Shown: piece by piece, positions 33,588 through 42,645 of the stretch
Numbering within the stretch: the stretch's first letter is position 1
Layout of the letters: each line of letters opens with the position of its first letter
Source: Gemmiger formicilis
GTDB taxonomy: Bacteria > Bacillota > Clostridia > Oscillospirales > Ruminococcaceae
NCBI RefSeq assembly: GCF_018784445.1
Contig: NZ_WQOH01000021.1
Span: 1-64,000, forward strand
Direction of reading: 5' to 3'
DNA length: 64,000 bases
The notes under the pieces: generated by a model
The model's database searches: none
What the model saw: only the letters and a program-made list of their open reading frames with translations
Told to the model about the DNA's origin: nothing
Translations under genes and position numbers: made by a program

Positions 33588-34997
33588 TTAAAATTGGAAA
33601 TAGATGAACGCGCTGTACGTGCCCGCCGTGACCCGCATCAGGCCAAAGAACAGCAGCACCAGCAGCCCCGCCGCCCCGGCCAGGGGCGGCGCTTTGCGGG
33701 CGTAAAGGGCTTCTTTCAGCTTGGGGCGCAGCGCCTGCAGCGGCCCGCACAGCAGGAAGGACACCGCCAGAATCAGCAGCAGCTTGGCATCCGCAAAGGC
33801 GGCCAGCGTGTAGCCCTTGGCCCCGCTCTGCCAGGTAAAGATGCCCCACAGCGCAGCCAGGCCTTCTTTCAGGCCCGGCGCACCGAAGATGACCAGCGTC
33901 AGCCACAGCACCATGACGGTATACAGGTGGCCGAAGAACCGGGGCAGCCGTTCCAGCGCCCGGCGCAGGCCAAGGCGCTCGGCACATAAAATCAGGCCGT
34001 GCAGCAGGCCGAACACCACATACTGCCACGCCGCGCCGTGCCACAGGCCGGTGAGGGTAAACACAATGAGCAGGTTCAGGCAGGTGCGGCGCAGACGGCA
34101 ACGGCTGCCGCCCAGCGGGATGTACACATAGTCGCGGAACCAGCCGGACAGCGACATATGCCACCGCCGCCAGTATTCGCCGATGGAGCAGGCGAGATAG
34201 GGGTAGTCGAAGTTTTCCGGCAGAGTGATACCGAAAAATTCACCGATACCGATGGCCATATCGCTGTACCCGGAAAAATCGAAATAGAGCTGCATCATGT
34301 AGGCCGTGTAGCCCAAAATCAGAATCGGCGCGGGCAGTGTGGCCGCCGGGACCGACGCTATCTTGGCGTAGATGAGTGCCAGCTGGTCCGCGATGATGGC
34401 TTTCTTGGCAAGGCCCAGAATCAGCCGCTTGATGCCGTAGCTGAAGCGGTCAAGGTCAACTTTGCGGGCCTCGCTGCGGGGGTCCAGCTGCGAGGCCTGC
34501 TGGTTATACCGCACGATAGGCCCCGACGGCCCATGGCCGAAGAAAGCCAGGAACACCGCGAACTTAAAGGGGCTTTTTTCCGGCTCGGCGCGGCCCGCGG
34601 CAACATCAACGCAGTAGCCGATGGCCGTAAACACGTAAAAACTGATGCCCAGCGGCAGCGCAGGGGAGAGCACCGGCAGCAGCCCGGGCACAACAGTATT
34701 GATGCTTTCGGCCGCAAAGCCTGCATACTTAAAGCCGCCCAGCACGGCCAGGTCCAGCAGCACCAGCACCGCCAGCAGTGGTTTTTTGTGGGCCAGCCGC
34801 CCCAGCCACAGCCCGCCCAGCCAGTTGATACAGGCCAGCAATACCAAAACGGCCGCACCTTTCAGCCCCGCCCAGGCAAAAAAGAGCAGACTGAACGCGC
34901 CCAACACGATATTGCGCAGCCGTTTGGGACAAATCCAGTAGACCGCCAGCACCAACGGCAGGAACACAAACAAAAATTGTACGGATGAAAACGCCAT
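33588..34997 (-). CDS. MBOAT-family O-acyltransferase (AlgI/DltB-like)
   Basis: A 469-residue polytopic membrane protein. The MBOAT core is clear: GEYWRRWHMSLSGWFRDYVYIPLGGSRC (about 285-312) and the invariant His in TGLWHGAAWQYVVFGLLHG (about 336). It would carry acyl groups across the membrane for the DHHW protein encoded six bases downstream. The glycan acceptor cannot be told, but an exopolysaccharide operon lies in the same window. Start at 34997 begins at the first hydrophobic helix. Confidence 0.93.
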   Translation of the reverse strand: MAFSSVQFLFVFLPLVLAVYWICPKRLRNIVLGAFSLLFFAWAGLKGAAVLVLLACINWLGGLWLGRLAHKKPLLAVLVLLDLAVLGGFKYAGFAAESINTVVPGLLPVLSPALPLGISFYVFTAIGYCVDVAAGRAEPEKSPFKFAVFLAFFGHGPSGPIVRYNQQASQLDPRSEARKVDLDRFSYGIKRLILGLAKKAIIADQLALIYAKIASVPAATLPAPILILGYTAYMMQLYFDFSGYSDMAIGIGEFFGITLPENFDYPYLACSIGEYWRRWHMSLSGWFRDYVYIPLGGSRCRLRRTCLNLLIVFTLTGLWHGAAWQYVVFGLLHGLILCAERLGLRRALERLPRFFGHLYTVMVLWLTLVIFGAPGLKEGLAALWGIFTWQSGAKGYTLAAFADAKLLLILAVSFLLCGPLQALRPKLKEALYARKAPPLAGAAGLLVLLFFGLMRVTAGTYSAFIYFQF

Positions 34998-35186
34998 AGA
35001 TAACCCTGCTTCAAAAAAATTTACATTTGTAACTATTATATAGGGTATAACAAAATTCGGCAAGGTTTGCGCGCAAAAAAGTTATTTCCTGCACATTCCC
35101 GCGCATTTTGCAGGGGATATCCATAGACAATCAGGGCGGGAATGACTATAATAAAGATGTATTTTTGTGTAACGGAGGGGCCGCCC

Positions 35187-36119
35187 ATGGAAAATCTGAT
35201 CTTCGGTGCGTTTGCCACGCTGGATGGCTACCGGGAGGGGGACGCCGCCAACCTAGGCCGCACGGTCTATGACCGCTGCACCGTGGTAGCGCTGTGCAGT
35301 GCCAAGGCGCAGAACCCTGCCTGCACGGTAGCCCTGCTGACGAACGCCCCGGTGCCGGAACCGTTCGCCGCACAGCTGAAAAACGGCGGCGTGGAGATTT
35401 GGGACTGCCCCTTTACCGCCTACCGCGTCCCCGCTGAGACAAACTGGGCACTGGCCTACTACAAGCTCTGCGCCATGGCGTGGGTGCTGGCCCACAGGGA
35501 TTTTGCCCGCGCCTGCATGGTCGATCTGGACACCTTCACCCAGCACCCGCTGGACGACCTGTGGCGGGAATGTGACGAGGCCGTACTGCTGTATCAGGTG
35601 CCCCACGCCGCCAGCCAGACGATGACCGCTGCCATCAGCCGCTGCTATGACGCGGTAGAATCGGACGGTGCACCCCACAGCTTAACGCATTTCGGCGGCG
35701 AACTGGTGGCGGGCAGCAAGGCCCGGTTGGCTGATTTTATGGCGCTGTGCCAGCAATATTTTGACGAATTGCAGGTCCGGGGCATCACCCCCAAGGAGGG
35801 TGACGAGGCCGTCTGGTGCGGCGCGGCCTACCGCAGTCTGCGGGCAGGGCAGCCGGTACGGGCCGCCAACGCCTATATTTTCCGCTACTGGCTGGGCGGT
35901 CGTTTTTACTATGTATCGACGAATTATCAGCTTGACCCGGTATGCATCCTGCATCTGCCCGGGGCAGCCAAGGACCGCCAGCTGAAACTGATTTATAAAA
36001 AGTACACGAAGCGCGGGGCGTTCCCGCCGCCAGACGCGATCCACCGCCTGTGCGGCCTGCCCGCCGCCCATCCGCCGCTGCTGCGCACCCTTTGGACGCG
36101 GCTGCTGGCCAAGCTGTAA
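35187..36119 (+). CDS. Putative glycosyltransferase
   Basis: A 310-residue soluble protein. A DxD-like site lies in FARACMVDLDTFTQHPLDDLW (about 111-131) after a Rossmann-like N-terminal half, and the order resembles GT-A fold nucleotide-sugar transferases (GT8-like). The assignment is tentative. GGAGGGG precedes the ATG at 35187. It starts a run of four + strand genes (glycosyltransferase, hydrolase, acyltransferase, DUF6320); the hydrolase starts nine bases after its stop. Confidence 0.55.
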   Translation: MENLIFGAFATLDGYREGDAANLGRTVYDRCTVVALCSAKAQNPACTVALLTNAPVPEPFAAQLKNGGVEIWDCPFTAYRVPAETNWALAYYKLCAMAWVLAHRDFARACMVDLDTFTQHPLDDLWRECDEAVLLYQVPHAASQTMTAAISRCYDAVESDGAPHSLTHFGGELVAGSKARLADFMALCQQYFDELQVRGITPKEGDEAVWCGAAYRSLRAGQPVRAANAYIFRYWLGGRFYYVSTNYQLDPVCILHLPGAAKDRQLKLIYKKYTKRGAFPPPDAIHRLCGLPAAHPPLLRTLWTRLLAKL

Positions 36120-36128
36120 GGAGCCGCT

Positions 36129-37106
36129 ATGCCCAGAAAAAAGACCGACCTCAGCCAGCGTTTGGAGGCTGTCATCAAGACGCTGGTGCCCCAGCAGGAG
36201 CAGAACCCCGACGACCTCGGCCCTATGATGCGGGCCATCAAGGCCGTACACAGCATCAGCGACCATACCTCGACCACGCCGGAGGATCTGGAGCACCAGC
36301 GCGCCGCGCAGGAGTTGTTTGGGCGGCTGGTCACGCCAAGCATCGGCATCCGCAATGACAGCCTGACGGTGGGCAGTATCCCCGCCGAGTGGGTCAGCCT
36401 GGAGCACGGCCACGACCGCCACCACGCGGTTTTGTACTGCCACGGCGGCGGCTACACCTGCGGCCAGCTGGGCTATGCCCGCATTCTGGCCAGCAAGTTG
36501 GCGCTTGCCACCGGGTTTGACGTGCTCTCGTTTGAGTATCGCCTTGCGCCCGAGCATCCGTTCCCCGCCGCTATTGAGGACGCCGTTGCCATGTGGGATT
36601 ACCTGATGTACATGGGCTACGGTGCGCGGGACGTGATTATTGCGGGCGATTCTGCCGGGGGCAACCTGGCTTTGGAGCTGGCGTTAAAGCTGAAAGAGCA
36701 GGGCCGCGCCCAGCCGCGGGGGCTTTTGCTGTTCAGCCCCTGGACCGACATGACGGCCAGCGGCAAGAGCTACCGCACCTGCAAAACGCTGGACCCGATG
36801 CTGACGATGGAGTACATCGCCGCCGTGCGCGAAGCCTACACCGGCCCCGATGCCGATTGGTCCCGCCCGTGTTACAGCCCGCTGTTTGCCGACCTGCGCG
36901 GCCTGCCGCCCGTGCTTGTGCAGGTGGGCACAAACGAAATTTTGAAGTCCGACAGTGAACAGTTGGTCGAAAATTTACAGAAAGCCGGTGTCTACGCCCA
37001 GCTGGAAGTTTACCCCGAGTGCTGGCACGTTTTCCAGCAAATGCCCATCCGCCGCGCCGCCGTCGCGATGGAGAGCGCGGGGCGATTTGTGCAGAAGATT
37101 ATTTGA
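36129..37106 (+). CDS. Alpha/beta hydrolase, HSL-type esterase
   Basis: A 325-residue serine esterase of the hormone-sensitive lipase group: oxyanion motif YCHGGGYTCGQ (about 97-107), nucleophile IAGDSAGGNLALEL (Ser about 177), Asp in LVQVGTNEILKSDS region (about 275) and His in ECWHVFQQMP (about 300). Cytoplasmic, no signal. Encoded between a putative glycosyltransferase and a condensation-type acyltransferase, so it may remove or add small acyl groups in the same pathway. Confidence 0.9.
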   Translation: MPRKKTDLSQRLEAVIKTLVPQQEQNPDDLGPMMRAIKAVHSISDHTSTTPEDLEHQRAAQELFGRLVTPSIGIRNDSLTVGSIPAEWVSLEHGHDRHHAVLYCHGGGYTCGQLGYARILASKLALATGFDVLSFEYRLAPEHPFPAAIEDAVAMWDYLMYMGYGARDVIIAGDSAGGNLALELALKLKEQGRAQPRGLLLFSPWTDMTASGKSYRTCKTLDPMLTMEYIAAVREAYTGPDADWSRPCYSPLFADLRGLPPVLVQVGTNEILKSDSEQLVENLQKAGVYAQLEVYPECWHVFQQMPIRRAAVAMESAGRFVQKII

Positions 37107-37169
37107 GGAAACATAATACAACACCTCCCGGGAGCCTCCCCTTAATCCTTTAGCAGAGAAAGGAAAAAC

Positions 37170-38420
37170 ATGTCCGATTCATGGTACAAAGTTGATAACG
37201 TCGCCAAGGTGTTCCTTGCTACGGCGTCCCAGCGCGACCCGCGGGTGTTCCGCGTCTCCTGCACACTGCAGGAGGACATCGATCCCGACACGCTGAACAC
37301 CGCCCTGCGCGCCACCGCGCAGGAATGGCCGCAGTTCCAGGTGACACTGCACCGCGGTTTGTTCTGGCATTATTTTGAGTCCACCGACCTTGTCCCCACG
37401 GCCCAGCCTGAGAATAAGGCCCCCTGTGCGCCGCTGTACACGCCGGAGCGCCGCAATAAACTCATCTACCGCGTGACCTATTTCGGCGCACGCATCAACC
37501 TGGAAATGTTCCACGCCATTACCGACGGCAACGGCGGGCTGCTCTACTTAAAATCCATCGTGCGCAACTATCTGGCCCTGCGCCACCCCGGCCAGCTGAA
37601 CGACGTACCTTCGCCCAACAGCGCCTCGGCGGCCGACTTGGTGCAGGACAGCTTCCGCAACTTTTACGGCGGCACAAAGCGCGATAATGCGGCCAAAAAA
37701 GTCAAGGCCTACCGCCCGCGCGGACTGCGCCTGCCCTACGACCAGCTGCAATTTTTTGAAGGGCATCTGAGCGCCAAACAGGTGCTGGAACGCTGCCACG
37801 CGCTGGGCGTCTCGATGACAAGCTACCTCGGCGCGTCATTCATGCTGGCGATCTACCACGATATGCCCGCACTGGAACGTAAAAAGCCTATCTGTATCAG
37901 TCTGCCGGTCAACCTGCGCAACTACTATCCCAGCGAGACGGCCCGCAACTTCTTCAACTCGGTCTATGTCACCCACACGCTGACCGATGCTGACACGCTG
38001 GAAACCGTCGCCCGGGTGTTTGATGCCAAGCTGAAAGAGGTCTTAAAACCCGAGAACATTCGCGCCCAGATGGACGAGTACGAAAAGCTCGAACATATGC
38101 CCGGCATCCGCCCGGTGCCGCTGGTCGTGAAAAACGCCACAGTCAAGTTGTTCACCCGCTTGGAGGACCGCTATGTCACGGCGGTCGTCTCCAACATGGG
38201 CCGGGTGACGGTGCCCGAGGAACTGAAACCCTACATCCACAGCTTTGCAGCGTTTTCCAGCTGCAAAACGCTGTTCACGGTCGTCTGCTCCTACGGCGAC
38301 GACCTTGTGCTGGGTACGGCGTCGGCGCTGCGCAGCACAGCCATTTTGCAGCGGTTCTACCGTGAGCTGACCAAGGCCGGGCTGGATGTCACGCTCTATG
38401 CCACGGAGGTGGAGAAATGA
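37170..38420 (+). CDS. Alcohol acetyltransferase / condensation-domain-like acyltransferase
   Basis: A 416-residue member of the acetyl-CoA-dependent acyltransferase/condensation superfamily. The active site HxxxD is FHAITDGNGGLLYL (about 112-125); later come ISLPVNLRNYYPSETARNFFNSVY (about 248) and VSNMGRVTVPEEL (about 343). The fold is that of chloramphenicol acetyltransferase-like enzymes. AGAAAGGA precedes the ATG. Its stop overlaps the start of the DUF6320 gene by 4 bases. Natural substrate unknown. Confidence 0.85.
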   Translation: MSDSWYKVDNVAKVFLATASQRDPRVFRVSCTLQEDIDPDTLNTALRATAQEWPQFQVTLHRGLFWHYFESTDLVPTAQPENKAPCAPLYTPERRNKLIYRVTYFGARINLEMFHAITDGNGGLLYLKSIVRNYLALRHPGQLNDVPSPNSASAADLVQDSFRNFYGGTKRDNAAKKVKAYRPRGLRLPYDQLQFFEGHLSAKQVLERCHALGVSMTSYLGASFMLAIYHDMPALERKKPICISLPVNLRNYYPSETARNFFNSVYVTHTLTDADTLETVARVFDAKLKEVLKPENIRAQMDEYEKLEHMPGIRPVPLVVKNATVKLFTRLEDRYVTAVVSNMGRVTVPEELKPYIHSFAAFSSCKTLFTVVCSYGDDLVLGTASALRSTAILQRFYRELTKAGLDVTLYATEVEK

Positions 38421-39103
38421 ATACCTGTCCGCACTGTCATATCCAGGTCGGTGGGGATGCCCGATACTGCCCGCTGTGCCAGAACCGCCTGCCCGGCTCG
38501 GCGGGGGAGCCATACTTTCCGGCCACCGCGCCGCGCATCCACCGCGCGTCGCTGCTGTACAAAATCGTGGCGTTCGTGCTGTCGGCGCTTGTCGTCGTGG
38601 GCGGCGCGTTCGACTTTCTGCTGCTGGAAGAAACACCCCACCGCCATTTCAGTGTGCTGATGGCCGTCTGGGCCGTCGCCCTCCTGCGGGTACTTCGCGC
38701 CGTGCTGCGCCGCCGATTCAACGGCCCGCGCCAGATTTTCAACCTGCTGCTGCTCGTCTCGGCGCTGTTGGTCTTTACCGACTGGTTCAACGGCTACACC
38801 GGGTACAGCCTTGATCTGGTCGTGCCGATTTTGTGCTGTGTGGCGCTGGCCTGCAACTTTATTTTTGCGTTCCTGCGCAGCAATTTCACCGCCAACGCAC
38901 TGGTGTACCTGCTCATGAACATTGGTATCGGCGTTCTGCCGTATATTTTACTGTTCTTCCGCATTGATTACGACGGTAAGCTGGACGCCCACAGCATCCC
39001 CTGGGTCATCTGCCTGATTTTGAGCATCATCACATTTTTGGGGCTGGTCATCTTCCGCGGCCGCGACTTGAAAAACGAACTGGTCAAGAGACTGCATATG
39101 TGA
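38417..39103 (+). CDS. DUF6320 zinc-ribbon membrane protein
   Basis: A 228-residue protein with an N-terminal zinc ribbon (CPHCHIQVGGDARYCPLCQ, Cys 4, 7, 18, 21) followed by about six membrane segments. Family proteins (DUF6320) co-occur with alcohol acetyltransferase-like genes, as here, but have no known function. Coupled to the acyltransferase by an ATGA overlap. Confidence 0.8.
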   Translation: MNTCPHCHIQVGGDARYCPLCQNRLPGSAGEPYFPATAPRIHRASLLYKIVAFVLSALVVVGGAFDFLLLEETPHRHFSVLMAVWAVALLRVLRAVLRRRFNGPRQIFNLLLLVSALLVFTDWFNGYTGYSLDLVVPILCCVALACNFIFAFLRSNFTANALVYLLMNIGIGVLPYILLFFRIDYDGKLDAHSIPWVICLILSIITFLGLVIFRGRDLKNELVKRLHM

Positions 39104-39377
39104 TTTTATCCCCAGTTGTAGGGGGGTAGCGATTGGGGTGCCGGTGCTGCGCGTTGGCAGAAAAATCAACGTATAAACATACCAAAAGAAAAGCAAGTAC
39201 GCCGGATTTTGTCCGATGTACTTGCTTTTTGTCGTTTTCTGTTGTAAAAAACAAGAACCGCCACTCGGCCAAGTGACGGTTCTTAGAGTTATCTGGTTCC
39301 TGTTACTAAAAGCCAACCGCTTGTCGCAGTGCCTTTTCTATTTATGTTATCCCACAAATCTTTCGTTTCGTCAACGC
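39104..39377. terminator. Two terminators between convergent operons
   Basis: No gene. Hairpin 39189-39230 (AAAGCAAGTAC with GTACTTGCTTT, then TTTT) ends the + strand operon. Hairpin 39253-39284 (AAGAACCG...CACT with AGTG...CGGTTCTT) reads into a T6 run on the minus strand and ends the aro operon. Confidence 0.8.
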
Positions 39378-40232
39378 TTATTTCTTATCAAACGCTTCGC
39401 GGCGCTTAGTGGACAGGCGGAACATCTCTTCCAGGCCTTCCCGGTCGTCGTTGACGAGCTTTTCCTTCATATCCTGCAAGGCGCTGTCAAACATATCGAT
39501 CTCCGAAATCAGGTTGTCCTTGTTCCGCAAAAACAGCTCCGCCCACATTTTGTCGTTGATACGTGCAATTCTTGTCAAATCCCGGAAGGAATCGCCGGTG
39601 TAATTCGCAAGCTCGGAGTTATCCGCCGCACACATCAGGCTGACGGCGATCGCGTGGCACAGCTGGCTGACATAGCCGATCATGTGGTCGTGCTCGGCAG
39701 GGGTCAGTACGCTGATTCGCTTGAAGCCCAACGCCTCAGCCAGGTCGCGGCACCAGTCGATGCCCGCCTGGGTGTTTTTCTCCGTCGGCGTGATGATGAA
39801 GTTGGCCGGGGCAAAGTTGACCTCGGCGCTGTGGGCAATGCCGCTCGTCTCGCGGCCTGCCATCGGGTGGCTGGCGATGAACTCTACCCCGTCAGGCAAA
39901 GCAGCCTGCACAGGCTCAACCACGCCGCGCTTGACGCCGGAGACGTCCGTCACCATTGTGCCGGGGCGGATATATTGGCCGTACTGCGCGACCCATTCCA
40001 GCAAAACGGTGGGATAGAGGCCGAACACGATGCAGTCGGCCGCCCGGATCAAATCCTCAAAATCCGCGTTTTTGCCTGCGCGGATATAGTCATGCTGCAA
40101 GGCATAGTCCAGCGTCGCCTGGCTGTGGGTAATGCCGGTCACGCTGTAACCCTTCTGGCTCAACACCTGGGCGTATTTTCCGCCCAGCAGCCCCAAGCCG
40201 ACAATCAGATAATTCTTGCTTTTGTCCAGCAT
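39378..40232 (-). CDS. tyrA: Prephenate dehydrogenase
   Basis: A 284-residue TyrA that oxidatively decarboxylates prephenate to 4-hydroxyphenylpyruvate. NAD-binding GLGLLGGKYAQVL is at residues 12-24, and the catalytic His lies in FIASHPMAGRETSGI (about 124-138). No C-terminal ACT domain is present. Last gene of the aro operon, six bases after aroA. Confidence 0.94.
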   Translation of the reverse strand: MLDKSKNYLIVGLGLLGGKYAQVLSQKGYSVTGITHSQATLDYALQHDYIRAGKNADFEDLIRAADCIVFGLYPTVLLEWVAQYGQYIRPGTMVTDVSGVKRGVVEPVQAALPDGVEFIASHPMAGRETSGIAHSAEVNFAPANFIITPTEKNTQAGIDWCRDLAEALGFKRISVLTPAEHDHMIGYVSQLCHAIAVSLMCAADNSELANYTGDSFRDLTRIARINDKMWAELFLRNKDNLISEIDMFDSALQDMKEKLVNDDREGLEEMFRLSTKRREAFDKK

Positions 40233-40238
40233 ACAAAA

Positions 40239-41555
40239 TCACGCCTTTATGTCAAATTCGTTCGTTTTGTCTGTGGAAAGCTCCACCTTGGCACCCAAGC
40301 CGCGCAGCACGTTCCAGAACGCGGGCCAGCTCTTGTCCACAGCCTCGGCCCCGCAGAGCAGGGCAGGCAGGCCGCTGGCAATGGCTGCCACGGCCAGTGC
40401 CATGACAATGCGGTGGTCGTTATGGCCAGACAGCGGCGCGTTCGGCGCGTGGAGCGCCACGCCCTGAATATGCACGGTGTCGCCGTCCACCTCAATGCGT
40501 GCGCCCATCTTTTGCAGTTCATCCCGCATAGCTTCGATTCGGTCGGACTCTTTCAGGCGCAGACGGCCCGCGTTGGTGATGACTGTTTCGCCACTGCAAA
40601 AGCAGCCCAGCGTGAACAGGATCGGCCCCAGGTCCGGGCAGTCGGCCAGGTCGATCTTGGTGGCTTTGAGCAGGCTGCGGTCAAAGTGGTAGCCGCCCTC
40701 GACTTCCTTAAATTTGCCGCCGCAGCGCTTTAAAATGTCCAAAATGACCTTATCGCCCTGCTGGCTGTCGGGGTTTAAGCCGGTGATGGTGATGCCGCCG
40801 ATGACGCAGCCCAGCACAGCCAGGAATGCCGCCTGGCTGTAATCGCCCTCGACTGCAAAATCGCTGGCCGTGTACCGCTGCGGCGCGGCCACGCGGTACA
40901 TCATGCTGCCATTTTTGCGGGCGCGGGCCGACACCTTGACGCCGAACTGCTGCATCGCGTCGATGGTCAGATCCACATAGGAATGGCTCTCGTAGGGGGG
41001 CAGGACCTCGATGCTGCTCTCAGAGTCCATCAGCGGCGCGGCAAACAGCAGACCGCTGATGAACTGGCTGGACACATCGCCGGGCAGGGTGAACCCGCCG
41101 GGGCGCAGGCGGCCAAAAATCGTGATGCCCTCGGGCGTCTGCTCAAAATGCAGGCCTTGGCGGTCAAACAGCATTTGATACACTGCCTGGGGGCGGTCAA
41201 ACAGCCGCCCCGCACCGGTAAAGCGCACTTTCTGGGCCGTCAGGCTGAACAGCGGTATCATAAACCGCAGCGTCGACCCGCTTTCGTTGCAGAACACCGG
41301 GCGCGTCACCGTCACAAAGCCCCCCGCTGTGCCGTGGCCTTTGATGGTCAGGGAGTGGGGCTCCTCGGTGATTTTGGCACCCAGCTGGGCCGCTGCGCCC
41401 AATGTGGCGCGGATGTCCTTGCTGTACTCGATATTCGTGATATGGCTTGTGCCGTCCGCCAAAGCGGCGCACAAAACTGCACGGTGGGCCGCACTTTTGC
41501 TGGGCGGCACCGTGGCTGTGCCGCTCAGGCGGCTGACATGAATCTTCGCGTCCAA
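40239..41555 (-). CDS. aroA: 3-phosphoshikimate 1-carboxyvinyltransferase (EPSP synthase)
   Basis: A 438-residue EPSP synthase. Typical segments: PPSKSAAHRAVLCAALADGTS at the N-terminus, ESGSTLRFMIPLFSL (about 91), GDVSSQFISGLLFAAPL (about 162) and LRLKESDRIEAMRDELQKMGA (about 328). The start is TTG at 41555, with GGGAGA seven bases upstream and only one base after the aroF stop; no ATG nearby fits. The variant LFSLTAQ in place of the usual NAGT region was not examined for herbicide response. Confidence 0.95.
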   Translation of the reverse strand: MDAKIHVSRLSGTATVPPSKSAAHRAVLCAALADGTSHITNIEYSKDIRATLGAAAQLGAKITEEPHSLTIKGHGTAGGFVTVTRPVFCNESGSTLRFMIPLFSLTAQKVRFTGAGRLFDRPQAVYQMLFDRQGLHFEQTPEGITIFGRLRPGGFTLPGDVSSQFISGLLFAAPLMDSESSIEVLPPYESHSYVDLTIDAMQQFGVKVSARARKNGSMMYRVAAPQRYTASDFAVEGDYSQAAFLAVLGCVIGGITITGLNPDSQQGDKVILDILKRCGGKFKEVEGGYHFDRSLLKATKIDLADCPDLGPILFTLGCFCSGETVITNAGRLRLKESDRIEAMRDELQKMGARIEVDGDTVHIQGVALHAPNAPLSGHNDHRIVMALAVAAIASGLPALLCGAEAVDKSWPAFWNVLRGLGAKVELSTDKTNEFDIKA

Positions 41556-41556
41556 T

Positions 41557-42573
41557 TTACATCTCCCGGCCGATGGCGGCGGCGACCTTGCGGCACTTGG
41601 CGATCACATCGGCAAACTTATCGGGTTTCAGACACTGCGCGCCGTCGCTCCAGGCGTGGGGCGGGTCGTCATGGACCTCAATTTCCAGGCCGTCCGCACC
41701 GGCGGCCACTGCAGCCAGGGCCATGCTCTCGATGTACTTGTAGTCACCGGTGGCGTGGCTGGGGTCGACGATGATGGGCAGGTGGGTCTTTTCCTTGATG
41801 ACCGGCACGGCGGACAGGTCCAGCGTGTTGCGGGTCGCGCGCTCAAAGGTGCGGATGCCGCGCTCGCAGAGGATGACGTTCTCGTTGCCGCCCGCCATGA
41901 TGTACTCGGCGGACATGATCCACTCCTCGATCGTGTTTGCCAGGCCGCGCTTGAGCAGAATGGGCTTGTGCATCTTGCCGACGGCCTTGAGCAGCTGGAA
42001 GTTCTGCATATTGCGCGCGCCGATCTGCACGACGTCGACATACTCCTCGAACTCGGGGATATGGATCTCGTCCATCAGCTCACTGACGATGGGCAGACCG
42101 GTCTCCTCGCGGGCCTTGACCAGGTCGAGGATGCCCTCGGTACCCAGGCCCTGGAAGGAGTAGGGACTGGTGCGGGGCTTGTACGCGCCGCCGCGCAGGA
42201 AGTTTGCGCCGCCCGCCTTGACAGCCTTTGCCATCTTGATGGTGTGGGCCTCACCCTCGACGCTGCAGGGGCCGGCCATCACGGCGATGGGGGACTTACC
42301 ACCGATCTTGACACCGTTGACGTCCACGACGGTGTCCTCGGGATGGAACAGGCGGTTGGCGCGCTTGTAGGGGGCAGACACACGGGTCACGTTCTCGACC
42401 CAGGGGTTGGCCAGCACGTCTTTTTCAGCAATTTTCGTCGTATCACCGACAAGGCCAAAGACGTTGTAATCCGTGCCACGGATCAAGGTGACGGAAAGGC
42501 CCTGCTTCTCGAAATTGTCAACGATGCGATCCAGTTCAACCTGGGGCGTACCTTTTTTGGTGGAAATAATCAT
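41557..42573 (-). CDS. aroF: 3-deoxy-7-phosphoheptulonate synthase (type I-beta DAHP synthase)
   Basis: A 338-residue DAHP synthase, the entry step of the pathway. An N-terminal ferredoxin-like regulatory domain (MIISTKKGTPQVELDRIVDNFEKQG) precedes the barrel with MAGPCSVEGEAHT, LRGGAYKPRTSPYSFQGLG, QIGARNMQNF and ILKRGLANTIEEW type blocks and PIIVDPSHATGDY. This is the Thermotoga/Bacillus-like class often sensitive to Tyr or Phe. The symbol aroF is conventional for this class. Confidence 0.95.
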   Translation of the reverse strand: MIISTKKGTPQVELDRIVDNFEKQGLSVTLIRGTDYNVFGLVGDTTKIAEKDVLANPWVENVTRVSAPYKRANRLFHPEDTVVDVNGVKIGGKSPIAVMAGPCSVEGEAHTIKMAKAVKAGGANFLRGGAYKPRTSPYSFQGLGTEGILDLVKAREETGLPIVSELMDEIHIPEFEEYVDVVQIGARNMQNFQLLKAVGKMHKPILLKRGLANTIEEWIMSAEYIMAGGNENVILCERGIRTFERATRNTLDLSAVPVIKEKTHLPIIVDPSHATGDYKYIESMALAAVAAGADGLEIEVHDDPPHAWSDGAQCLKPDKFADVIAKCRKVAAAIGREM

Positions 42574-42645
42574 GGAGGAACCTCTTTTTTATATACTTTT
42601 TACTCTATAAAACAAACCTTTGGCTTCCCCCTCGGGGGAAGGCTT

